Shown: positions 1 through 6,454 of the stretch, piece by piece
Layout: every line of letters starts with the position of its first letter
Numbering within the stretch: position 1 is the stretch's first letter
Assembly: GCA_031276775.1 (NCBI GenBank)
Contig: JAISML010000136.1
Span: forward strand, 1 to 8,207
Source of the DNA: Eubacteriales Family XIII. Incertae Sedis bacterium
Lineage (GTDB): Bacteria; Bacillota; Clostridia; Peptostreptococcales; Anaerovoracaceae
Direction of reading: 5' to 3'
DNA: 8,207 nucleotides
Notes under the pieces: generated by a model
Seen by the model: the letters and a program-made list of their open reading frames with translations, nothing else
Databases searched by the model: none
What the model was told of the DNA's origin: nothing
Position numbers and translations under genes: made by a program

Positions 1-266
1 CTGTGCAACAACAGTTTCCTGGGCCGCAGCGGATCGGGATTGTGAATGTTGCCGTGTTCGTACGGACTGATGTTCATGCCCAGGAGCATGAGTTCGCCGT
101 CAAAAATCCTCGCATAGCTTTCATTGAGACTCGCTCTGCCCGCGCGCAACGACTTGATCTCCGTCCCCGTCAAAACGATCCCCGCTTCCAACTTTTCTTC
201 GATAAAGTAATCGTGCCGCGCCGTTTTGTTGTTCGCCAGTATGTTTCGTTTCCCTGCTTTTTTCAT
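1..266 (-). CDS. smpB: SsrA-binding protein SmpB (5' part, runs off the left edge)
   Basis: SmpB binds tmRNA and delivers it to stalled ribosomes for trans-translation, which frees the ribosome and tags the unfinished peptide for degradation. Only the first 88 codons lie in the window. Translating the minus strand from ATG 266-264 gives an N-terminus MKKAGKRNILANNKTARHDY, followed by FIEEKLEAGIVLTGTEIKSL at residues 21-40, SYARIFDGE at about 50-58, ISPYEHGN at 66-73 and PLRPRKLLLH at 79-88. These are the characteristic SmpB segments: NKxARHDYFIEE, EAGIxLTGTEIKSLR, SYARI and DPLRPRKLLLH. The family is usually about 150-160 residues, so a little under half is missing on the left. The start is the only ATG that fits the usual SmpB N-terminus. 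Its Shine-Dalgarno is weak (GGCGGA region), so it may depend on ribosomes arriving from lepB or from a small ORF just upstream. Family assignment is firm; the operon link is inferred. Confidence 0.96.
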   Translation of the reverse strand, partial: MKKAGKRNILANNKTARHDYFIEEKLEAGIVLTGTEIKSLRAGRASLNESYARIFDGELMLLGMNISPYEHGNIHNPDPLRPRKLLLH

Positions 267-346
267 CGGTCATTCCGCCGTCTTTGTCCGCTTGTCCGCA
301 GCTCCGCCGTCCATCCCCGCCATGCCGCCATGCCGCTCCCTTTCAT
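263..346 (-). CDS. Possible 27-codon bridging ORF between lepB and smpB
   Basis: On the minus strand an ATG at 346-344 overlaps the lepB stop (TGA 345-343) as ATGA. The frame stays open for 27 codons and ends at TGA 265-263, which overlaps the smpB start (ATG 266-264), again as ATGA. The predicted peptide starts MKGSGMAAWRGW and is rich in Arg and Gly at its C-terminus (QRRRNDR). I recognise no family. It has no clear Shine-Dalgarno of its own, so it would be made only by termination-reinitiation after lepB. It could be a real small protein, a coupling device that carries ribosomes from lepB to the weakly primed smpB start, or chance. The double overlap is seen directly; function is unknown. 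Confidence 0.3.
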   Translation of the reverse strand: MKGSGMAAWRGWTAELRTSGQRRRNDR

Positions 347-867
347 TTCACGGTTCCGAAACTGTCAAAGGGATACAGGCGGAAAAACGCTTTGCCGATC
401 AGCAAGTCTTCGGATACGAACCCGATGCGCGGATCCCGGCTGTCTGCGCTGTGCTGTCTGTTGTCGCCCATAACGAACACCGAACCGCGCGGTACGGTAA
501 TCTCCGGCATCTCCCCCTCGGTGCGCCCGTCTTTCGTGTACGGCTCATCCAATTTGACGTTGTTTACATAGATGTACCCCTCCCGAATGGCGATGGTGTC
601 GCCTTGCGTACCGATCACCCGTTTGATCAGATTCTTGGTCGTTCCGTTTTCACCTTGCAAATTGGAATGAAACACGACGATGTCGCCCCGTTTCACATCC
701 CAAAATCTGTAGGCCTGTTTGCTCAAAAGGATGTAATCGTCGGGATGCAGGGTATTCATCATCGAGATTTCCCTGACGACGGTCGGCTTGACAAACTGCA
801 TGACGATCAGCGCGATCGCCAATGCGATGATGATGTCTCTTGCCCACAGCAAGACATTTCTGCTCAT
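343..867 (-). CDS. lepB: Signal peptidase I (Gram-positive SipS/LepB type)
   Basis: Membrane serine protease of family S26 that cleaves signal peptides from Sec- and Tat-exported proteins on the outer face of the membrane. The start is ATG 867-865, preceded by AAGGA about 8 nt upstream. A longer in-frame extension begins with TTG and has no family similarity, so I exclude it. The 174-residue product has one membrane segment (about residues 11-26) and no C-terminal anchor, typical of the short Gram-positive enzymes. The nucleophile is Ser35 in REISMMNTL, where Asn replaces the more usual Pro of SMxPT, a variation known in Firmicutes. The general base is Lys82 in LIKRVIGTQGD. The box E signature GDNRQHSADSRDPRIG is intact near the C-terminus, so the enzyme should be active. 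It lies 79 nt after the pseudouridine synthase and 76 nt before smpB on the same strand, probably in one transcript. Confidence 0.95.
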   Translation of the reverse strand: MSRNVLLWARDIIIALAIALIVMQFVKPTVVREISMMNTLHPDDYILLSKQAYRFWDVKRGDIVVFHSNLQGENGTTKNLIKRVIGTQGDTIAIREGYIYVNNVKLDEPYTKDGRTEGEMPEITVPRGSVFVMGDNRQHSADSRDPRIGFVSEDLLIGKAFFRLYPFDSFGTVK

Positions 868-946
868 TTTTTCATTCCTTGTCTTCCCATTGCACCCATA
901 CCGGCATGAAAGGCATTTCGAGCGCCGCAACCGGCGTTTTGCCCTG

Positions 947-1927
947 TTAACCGTCCGCCCCGCGCCGGAGAGCTGTTTCGATGCGTTTCAAATTTTCCGG
1001 CAGAGCGCTCTCAAACACCCTGCCTGACAAGTACGCCAAAGAACCTCTTCCCGTGTTGATCCGTATCCTGCACGCATGCAGGAATTGCGTCGTCAATCCG
1101 AAGCTTTCTTCCATATGGGCATTTACGGCGCGATCCCCGTATTTCGCGTCGCCGACGACGGGGTGTCCCGCCTCCGCCATGTGCGCGCGAATCTGATGCG
1201 TTCTTCCCGTCACCAAGCGCACCTCAACCAAGGTATAGGCGCCCAACGGAGCGACGGGAAAGGCGACGGTTTCCGCCGCCTTTCCTTCCCCGCTTTCCGC
1301 GGGCAGAACGGCGACACGGTTCAGGCGCCTGTCTTTCAACATCCGATCGCGAAGGACGAGTTCCTCCGCAAGCGTTCCCTTGACGACGGTCAGATAAAAT
1401 TTGTCCACATCGCCCGCAGTACGCATCATCGCGTTGAAGTCACGCACGGCGTCCGCCGTTTTCCCGAACACGACCAAGCCGGTGGTATTGCGATCCAGCC
1501 GATTGACGGGCGCGGGCGTGAAAACCGCCGCCGCCGTCGGCGCATAAGCGCCCGTGTCCGTGAGATAACCCATGACCTGATTGGCCAAGGTGTTCTTCTT
1601 TTCCTTGCCGTCCCCGTGCGTCAACAGACCGAACGGCTTGTCCACGACAAGAATGTTCCCATCCTCAAAGACGACACGGAACTGTTTTTTCGCTTTGACC
1701 GTCCGTTTTGCCCGCCGCATTGCCTCTATCGTCTCGTCCGGCAAAAAGAGATCCACTTCGTCGCCCGTTCGCAACATGACGTCCGCGCCGACTCTCTTAC
1801 CGTTCACTTTCACATTTTTGCGAATCAGCCGATAGATCAAACCCAAAGGCGCATCCGCCAGATATTTGCGCAAAAACCGATCCAATCTTCGGTTTCCTTC
1901 GTTGTCGGCAATCGTAATCCTTTGCAT
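947..1927 (-). CDS. rluC: RluA/RluC-family 23S rRNA pseudouridine synthase
   Basis: Converts specific uridines in rRNA to pseudouridine; the exact target sites cannot be told from sequence, so rluC is a family-level symbol. The protein is 326 residues, normal for the family. An S4 RNA-binding domain occupies about residues 1-60 (RLDRFLRKYL, IRKNVKVNGKRV, LRTGDEVDL). The catalytic domain follows, with VVDKPFGLLTHGDG at about 95-107, the active-site motif PVNRLDRNTTGLVVF with catalytic Asp145, and RTHQIRAHMAEAGHPVVGDAKYG at about 242-264. The histidine of HRLDR is Asn here, a known variant. The ATG at 1927-1925 fits the S4 domain start exactly, yet no Shine-Dalgarno precedes it; instead TATAAT lies 8 nt upstream, suggesting a leaderless message. 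It is the first gene of a likely rluC-lepB-smpB transcript and is divergent from tatD. Confidence 0.93.
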   Translation of the reverse strand: MQRITIADNEGNRRLDRFLRKYLADAPLGLIYRLIRKNVKVNGKRVGADVMLRTGDEVDLFLPDETIEAMRRAKRTVKAKKQFRVVFEDGNILVVDKPFGLLTHGDGKEKKNTLANQVMGYLTDTGAYAPTAAAVFTPAPVNRLDRNTTGLVVFGKTADAVRDFNAMMRTAGDVDKFYLTVVKGTLAEELVLRDRMLKDRRLNRVAVLPAESGEGKAAETVAFPVAPLGAYTLVEVRLVTGRTHQIRAHMAEAGHPVVGDAKYGDRAVNAHMEESFGLTTQFLHACRIRINTGRGSLAYLSGRVFESALPENLKRIETALRRGADG

Positions 1928-1935
1928 AATAGAAT

Positions 1936-1964
1936 ATTATACACCATTGCCGCAGAATAGGAAA
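1936..1964 (-). promoter_or_regulatory. Probable promoter of the rluC-lepB-smpB unit
   Basis: Reading the minus strand, a perfect TATAAT lies at 1941-1936. With a 17-bp spacer the -35 hexamer would be TTTCCT at 1964-1959, which matches TTGACA at only three positions. The -10 box ends 8 nt before the ATG at 1927, so transcription would start at or within a base or two of the start codon. The -10 match is clear and the -35 is weak. Confidence 0.5.
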
Positions 1965-1998
1965 CACCGCGTCCAAACGGGGATCTGCCGCCAATCCA

Positions 1999-2027
1999 TT
2001 GAAGAAGGATGAGGAAGCGGATATAAT
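1999..2027 (+). promoter_or_regulatory. Sigma-A-type promoter for tatD
   Basis: TTGAAG at 1999-2004 and a perfect TATAAT at 2022-2027 are separated by exactly 17 bp. This is the best housekeeping promoter match in the window and points toward tatD. Transcription would begin near 2034, leaving an untranslated leader of about 150 nt. Together with the opposing TATAAT at 1936-1941 it makes this a divergent promoter region. Confidence 0.65.
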
Positions 2028-2033
2028 GGACAC

Positions 2034-2182
2034 AGGGGTGCAAACGGGTCGATGGGACGGCGGGACCCGGCATCCGTTTTGAATGCTCCGGAATCGGATT
2101 GCATCCCGTCCCACAGCGCCTGCCTCCGCACGCGGGCAATCCGCGCGCGGAAAAACGGTCGATCATACGGCGAGGAGACTTC
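2034..2182 (+). promoter_or_regulatory. Long, possibly structured 5' leader of tatD
   Basis: Inferred from the promoter at 1999-2027 and the tatD start at 2183. TGGGACGG at 2053-2060 can pair with CCGTCCCA at 2106-2113, enclosing a smaller hairpin (CCGGCAT near 2067-2073 with ATGCTCCGG near 2084-2092). The leader ends in a strong GAGGAG at 2172-2177, 5 nt before the ATG. I see no match to a riboswitch I know, no terminator with a U-run, and no convincing leader peptide. It may be regulatory or simply an untranslated leader. Confidence 0.3.
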
Positions 2183-3061
2183 ATGACGAACGAAAAAAAC
2201 GCGCGCAATCCAGTCTATGCATATTTTGACGCCCACACGCACCTGCGCGAAGAAACCCCGGACTTCTTCGCGATGCTGGCCGCAAACAAAATGGCGGTCG
2301 CGGCATCCGTTTCCCGACCTTTCACGCTGCCGGAAACCCTTGCGGAACACTTGGGTGCCGGCCGCATCTTCCTCACTGCGGGCATCCATCCTTGGGATGC
2401 GGCCGATGCGGACGTTCACAGTTTGGAGCGCGTCATCAAAGGCGCGAAAGGAACGGACGACGCGCCGCCGGACGCAATCGGATCGCACCCAACCGCAGAT
2501 CTCGCCTACGGCGCGCTTGGGGAACATCGATCCGCCATCCGCGCCGTAGGCGAGATCGGAATGGACAGCGTTTGGTGCGACGTGCCCCCGGATGTTCAAA
2601 GGAAATGCTTCCTCCGACAACTGGATCTCGCGGAAGAAACGGGGTTGCCCGTCGTCCTGCACACAAAGGGCTGCGAGGAGGAAATCGCCGCGCTGATCCA
2701 ACCTTATTCCGGACCTTTTCTCGTCCACTGGTACTCCGCGCCCACCCTCTTTCCGGGATATTCGGAAAAAGATTGTTTCTTTACCGTCGGACCCGACGTC
2801 GCGGTCAATGCGGCTGTGCAAAACATCGCGCGCGCGATCCCGGCGGATCGCCTGATGACCGAGACCGACGGCAGGGAGGCCGTCGCGTGGGCCACGGGGC
2901 GGCGCGTCACGGCAGAACAGCTGCCCGCCGTTTTGGACGGCGTCACAGAGTGCATCGCAGACTTGCAAAATTTGCCCGTGCAGGATGTCCGGCGGCTCGC
3001 CGTTCAAAACGCTTGCGCCTTTTACCATATAACCGTTGCGGACGCGGACGCCAACCCCTGA
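2183..3061 (+). CDS. tatD: TatD-family metal-dependent hydrolase/deoxyribonuclease with an internal insertion
   Basis: TatD proteins are TIM-barrel metal-dependent hydrolases, several of which are DNases active in repair or DNA turnover; the substrate of this one is not determined by sequence. The start is ATG 2183, 5 nt after GAGGAG. The product is 292 residues. Metal and active-site positions are all visible: His18 and His20 (FDAHTHL), GIHPW at 67-71, Glu124 (VGEIGMD), His160 (VVLHTKG), His182 (HWYSAP) and Asp229 (TETDG). It should therefore be active. Between GIHPW and VGEIG there are about 50 residues, roughly 25-30 more than usual. This extra stretch (about residues 87-118) contains an inverted copy of the DNA encoding the VGEIG region. 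The gene stands alone on the plus strand, divergent from rluC and convergent with uvrC, 42 nt from its end. Confidence 0.88.
   Translation: MTNEKNARNPVYAYFDAHTHLREETPDFFAMLAANKMAVAASVSRPFTLPETLAEHLGAGRIFLTAGIHPWDAADADVHSLERVIKGAKGTDDAPPDAIGSHPTADLAYGALGEHRSAIRAVGEIGMDSVWCDVPPDVQRKCFLRQLDLAEETGLPVVLHTKGCEEEIAALIQPYSGPFLVHWYSAPTLFPGYSEKDCFFTVGPDVAVNAAVQNIARAIPADRLMTETDGREAVAWATGRRVTAEQLPAVLDGVTECIADLQNLPVQDVRRLAVQNACAFYHITVADADANP
2483..2580 (+). repeat. Inverted repeat within tatD (18-bp perfect core with imperfect outer arms)
   Basis: GATCTCGCCTACGGCGCG at 2498-2515 is the exact reverse complement of 2540-2557, with a 24-nt loop. Outside the core, 2483-2496 (TCGCACCCAACCGC) matches the reverse complement of 2568-2580 (GCGTTTGGTGCGA) apart from one substitution and one or two small differences, after a 1-nt versus 10-nt spacer. 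Both core arms lie in the same codon phase, encoding DLAYGA (106-111) and RAVGEI (120-125). The right arm encodes the conserved metal-ligand motif, so the left arm looks like the derived, inverted copy. Confidence 0.9.
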
Positions 3062-3103
3062 TCGAAGACCATCTGCCGCCCCGCTACGCCGATCGCGTCC
3101 GCA

Positions 3104-4942
3104 TCACCGTCCCGCAAAATACGCTTTTACTTCGCGCGCCGCCGATCGGTTCATGCCCGGGACGGCGCCGATTTCATCCTCTTCCGCCGCTTTGATGGCG
3201 TCGATACTCCCAAACCTGGCGAGCAAAGCGTTTCTTCTCTTTTCCCCGATGCCGGGGATGTCGTCCAATTGCGAACGGACGGCGGCCGATTTTCTCACAC
3301 CCCTGTGGTAGTCTATCGCAAACCGGTGGACTTCCTCCTGAATGCCTCCGATGAGATGAAAAAGCGTGGGCGTCGCTTTCAGATCCGTTTCCCTGTTTCC
3401 GAAAATCAATCCCCTCGTACGATGCCTGTCGTCTTTGACCATGCCGGCCACATCGAGATCGAGTTTCAAGGCGCGCGTCACCTGCTCCGCCGCGCGGACG
3501 TGTCCCGCGCCGCCGTCCACGAGAATGAGGTCGGGCAACCGATCGAAGCCCTTGTCGAGCGCGACGCCCCGTTTCAACCGCCGATACAGCATCTCCTGCA
3601 TACTGCCGTAGTCGTCCCCCTTTTCCTCGCCCCGAATTTTAAACCGCCGATAGTCGCTCCTGATCGGTTTGTTCCCTTCAAAGACGACCATCGCGCCCAC
3701 ATTCCCGGATCCGGCGGTGTGGGAGATATCGTAAGCCTCCAAGCGCAGCGGTCCGGAAGGCGTATCCGTTCTGCAAAGGACGCGGCAGAGTTCGTCGGTC
3801 AATTCCCGCTCCCTCTCCCGCTCGGCGCGCAGACGTTCGTCCAGGCGCTTCACGGATTCGTCGACGTCATTCTGCGCCAACCTCAGGAGTTCCCGCTTCT
3901 TTCCCCGTTCCGGCACGATGAGCTTTACCCCGCCCCCCAGGTTTTTGCTCAGCAGTTCTTCGATGAGCCCCTCGTCCGCAATGTGCGCTTCCAGCAATAT
4001 TTCCTTTGGAATGATGGTCTGATTGATGTAGTATTGGGAAAGGAAAGCGGAAACGATCTCCGTCTTTCCGCTGCCCGCCGCAGCATCCAGATGATGCATT
4101 TCCCTTCCGACCAATCGCCCGTCCCGCACAAAAAAGACGGTGACCTGAGCGACGGACGCATCATTCGGTTCCGTGGACAGGATGACGTCCATGTTGCCGG
4201 ACGACAACAGTTCCACCCGTTGCTTTTCAACGACGGAAAGAGCCGATGTGATGTAATCCCTGTATTTGGCGGCTTCCTCGTAGCGCATCGCCTCGGCGGC
4301 GGTCTTCATGCGCCCTTTGAGATACGCGATCACTTCCCTGTTCCCGCCTTTCAGAAAAGCGACGACGGAACGGATGTCCTTCATGTATTCATCCCGATCC
4401 GCCTGCCCGGAGCAGACGCCCCTGCATTTGTCGATGTGCCCGTTTAAACACGGACGGAAACCTTGCGGGAATTCGGTGTGGCTACACCGTTTCAGACGGA
4501 AAATATCCCGCAGCAGATCGATGATCCTGTTGACGGAAGAGACGTCGGCATAAGGACCGAAATACTTGCTGCCGTCGTTTTTCAGGATCCGCGTTTTCAA
4601 CAGTCTCGGATACGGTTCACCCATGGTGATCTTGATGTAGGGATAGGTTTTGTCGTCCCTGAGCATGACATTGTATCGGGGCAGCCAGCGTTTGATGAGG
4701 GTATTTTCCAGCAGCAACGCTTCCATCTCCGTGCGTGTCACGATATATTCAAATTCGGCGATGTGCGTCACCATCGTCGCGGTCTTCGGATCGACCGCGC
4801 CGTGCGATCGAAAGTATTGCCGCACCCTCTTTTTCAAGGACGCGGCTTTCCCCACGTAGATGATCTCACCGTAAGAATCCTTGTGCAGATAGACGCCCGG
4901 TTTGTCGGGAAGCTCTTTCAGGTTTTCTTCTATGTCAAACAT
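3104..4942 (-). CDS. uvrC: Excinuclease ABC subunit C
   Basis: UvrC makes the two incisions around a bulky DNA lesion after UvrA and UvrB have located it. The protein is 612 residues, full length. The N-terminal GIY-YIG nuclease (about 13-95) has GVY at 16-18, YVG at 29-31, Arg39, Glu79 and Asn91. Cys153, Cys165, Cys173 and Cys177 follow, in the pattern of the four cysteines reported to hold an Fe-S cluster in UvrC. A UVR motif that contacts UvrB lies at about 203-236. The RNase H-like 5'-incision domain shows Asp405 (YDISHTAG), Asp444 (DDYGSM), Asp476 (LVDGGAGH) and His539 (EEVHRFA). Tandem helix-hairpin-helix motifs occupy about 558-608 (DIPGIGEKRR, AVPGMNRS). The ATG is 8 nt after the lipoprotein stop. 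Its only purine-rich ribosome site (GAGGGG) lies inside that gene's last codons, so translation is probably coupled to it. Confidence 0.98.
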   Translation of the reverse strand: MFDIEENLKELPDKPGVYLHKDSYGEIIYVGKAASLKKRVRQYFRSHGAVDPKTATMVTHIAEFEYIVTRTEMEALLLENTLIKRWLPRYNVMLRDDKTYPYIKITMGEPYPRLLKTRILKNDGSKYFGPYADVSSVNRIIDLLRDIFRLKRCSHTEFPQGFRPCLNGHIDKCRGVCSGQADRDEYMKDIRSVVAFLKGGNREVIAYLKGRMKTAAEAMRYEEAAKYRDYITSALSVVEKQRVELLSSGNMDVILSTEPNDASVAQVTVFFVRDGRLVGREMHHLDAAAGSGKTEIVSAFLSQYYINQTIIPKEILLEAHIADEGLIEELLSKNLGGGVKLIVPERGKKRELLRLAQNDVDESVKRLDERLRAERERERELTDELCRVLCRTDTPSGPLRLEAYDISHTAGSGNVGAMVVFEGNKPIRSDYRRFKIRGEEKGDDYGSMQEMLYRRLKRGVALDKGFDRLPDLILVDGGAGHVRAAEQVTRALKLDLDVAGMVKDDRHRTRGLIFGNRETDLKATPTLFHLIGGIQEEVHRFAIDYHRGVRKSAAVRSQLDDIPGIGEKRRNALLARFGSIDAIKAAEEDEIGAVPGMNRSAAREVKAYFAGR

Positions 4943-4950
4943 GCGGCGCG

Positions 4951-6399
4951 TTACCCCTCATACCACAGCGTGAACATGAAATTCAACAAGGATTCCTTGT
5001 GCGCGGCGTCCCACCTGTTGGTCGTCAGATATACGTCCATGCCTTCTTTGTGCAGGGTCTCGGCATACGATTTCAGGTTTTCCTCCTCGGATGCATACGG
5101 CAAAACGTCGCCGGCGTCGAAGTATGCGCGCACGGAGTTTTCAAGGGAACCGTCCAAGGAGCGCGTCGCGTCGAGCAACCACAGGATGAAATCAAGGGCT
5201 TTCCTTTGAACGTCCGGAGCGAACCGGGCGTTCACGCAAAACGAATGCGTGACACGCACGGGGATGGAACTGTTGACGACCCGCCCTTCCCGCACGCCGG
5301 GCAAACCGTTTTCCGCATAGGGCAGTTTGATGGGCAAAAGAACGAGATTTGCCGCCATGGCAGCGTTCAGTGCGGCGATCTCATCCAGGTCGCCGCTGTC
5401 CGTCGCCGCAAAGGCAGCCTTGCCTTTTGCAAATATATCCCGCACCTCTTTTTTGCCGTACAGCGCATCGTCAATGAATCCCTCGCCCCTGACGCCCGGC
5501 GCATATCTTCCCGCCATATGGGACGTGATCAGATCCAAGCCTTCGATATACACGCTCAAGCCCGGGCGCACTGCGTCAAATGCCCCGGCGGTCGTCGATT
5601 CTCCGTCTGCGTCCGTTCCGGCGTTCTCCGCCTCGGTTTCGGCGGACTGCGCCGCGCTTCTTCGCGCGGCTGCCCACACAGTCGGATCGGACGTGCTGAG
5701 CGCAAGCGAGAGGAGCTCGTTCACGCGGAAGTCCGCATCGCCTCCGGCAACGGCGAACACGCCGTTCAATTGCGCGGCATACGGCCCCTTTTCTTCCGGA
5801 AAGCCGTATTCTCTGCCGTTCAGCCGGAATGACGCCGCCGTCCCGCGCAGGATGTACGCGTTGAGCTTGTCGACAAAGCCGACCCAATCCTCATAGTCCG
5901 CGCTTCGCATGTCCGCGAGAAACGCTTCCGCGCGATCCTCTCCCACGAGATCGGAAATCAAGCGCTTGTCCGCAGCCCAACCGCTGCCCCGGAAGATGCC
6001 GGGGATGCTCCTGCCGCTCACCGACGGAAGGATGGAAGACAGTTCCGCCATGAAACCGCCCTCGACGATGTTCCCTTCGTTGGTGTTGGCCGAGATCAAA
6101 TATGCCGCCGGCGGATTGCTCGACTCCAAGGCGCGCCACAGCGCGCGTTCATTGTCGTCGCCGGCTTCCGTGATGATCGGCTTTACGACGATGCCTTTTT
6201 CGGTTTCGTACCGGCTGATCAACTCGCTGATCTTGACAGGGTCTTCAGCGTTCCCGAAAAATACGCTGAAATCATATGTTTCCGTTTCCTGCGCCGCTTC
6301 CGTTTCGGTCGGCGGATCGCTTCGGTTGCATCCGATCAAAAGAGATGCCGCCAACGCAAGGCAGAGTGCGAACGCGACAGGGGTTTTTGCGTGTTTCAT
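4951..6399 (-). CDS. Extracellular solute-binding lipoprotein (ABC transporter type), orphan
   Basis: Probably a family 1-like solute-binding protein that captures a ligand, perhaps a sugar, outside the membrane for an ABC importer. The start chosen is ATG 6399, because MKHAKT followed by a hydrophobic stretch and LLIGC is a classic lipoprotein signal peptide with Cys24 as the lipidated residue. Earlier in-frame starts (such as 6426) only lengthen the positive N-terminus. The 482-residue product has an acidic/Thr linker after Cys24. It then has features common in the family: ISRYETEKGIVVKP, SSNPPAAYLIS, and FAKGKAAFAATDSGDLDE, which resembles the GKAAM-type segment. An Ala/Glu/Thr-rich low-complexity insert lies at about residues 250-274. 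No permease or ATPase gene adjoins; it sits 55 nt after the dacF-like gene and 8 nt before uvrC. Ligand unknown. The start has only a weak GGGA ribosome site. Confidence 0.75.
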   Translation of the reverse strand: MKHAKTPVAFALCLALAASLLIGCNRSDPPTETEAAQETETYDFSVFFGNAEDPVKISELISRYETEKGIVVKPIITEAGDDNERALWRALESSNPPAAYLISANTNEGNIVEGGFMAELSSILPSVSGRSIPGIFRGSGWAADKRLISDLVGEDRAEAFLADMRSADYEDWVGFVDKLNAYILRGTAASFRLNGREYGFPEEKGPYAAQLNGVFAVAGGDADFRVNELLSLALSTSDPTVWAAARRSAAQSAETEAENAGTDADGESTTAGAFDAVRPGLSVYIEGLDLITSHMAGRYAPGVRGEGFIDDALYGKKEVRDIFAKGKAAFAATDSGDLDEIAALNAAMAANLVLLPIKLPYAENGLPGVREGRVVNSSIPVRVTHSFCVNARFAPDVQRKALDFILWLLDATRSLDGSLENSVRAYFDAGDVLPYASEEENLKSYAETLHKEGMDVYLTTNRWDAAHKESLLNFMFTLWYEG

Positions 6400-6454
6400 T
6401 TCGTATTCCCGATTCAAGCTGCTCATTCCGTCAATTGTCTTGCCCTGCCGCCGG

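Noticed and set aside
226..909. Long plus-strand open frame opposite lepB, with similar ones at 1076-1960, 3269-4447, 4463-5209 and 4999-5832
   Set aside because: Each lies antisense to a gene of certain identity, shows no recognisable motif, and is expected from the high G/C third positions of the real gene.
921..940. Hairpin CGCCG-CAAC-CGGCG followed by TTTT on the plus strand, resembling a small terminator
   Set aside because: The T-run is on the plus strand, but the flanking genes rluC and lepB are read from the minus strand, where the hairpin has A residues before it and no U-run after. The stem is only about 5-7 bp.
2099..2182. In-frame 28-codon N-terminal extension of tatD from TTG
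   Set aside because: It lacks family similarity and a ribosome site, whereas ATG 2183 has GAGGAG at ideal spacing.
3037..3103. 9-bp inverted repeat TGCGGACGC / GCGTCCGCA around the tatD-uvrC convergent junction, as a bidirectional terminator
   Set aside because: The loop is 49 nt, there is no T-run on either side, and GCGGACGC is a common word in this GC-rich coding sequence.
5651..5670. Hairpin GCCGCGC-TTCTTC-GCGCGGC in the lipoprotein gene
   Set aside because: Only 7 bp within a low-complexity Ala/Arg-coding stretch, and no U-run; compositional chance is enough to explain it.
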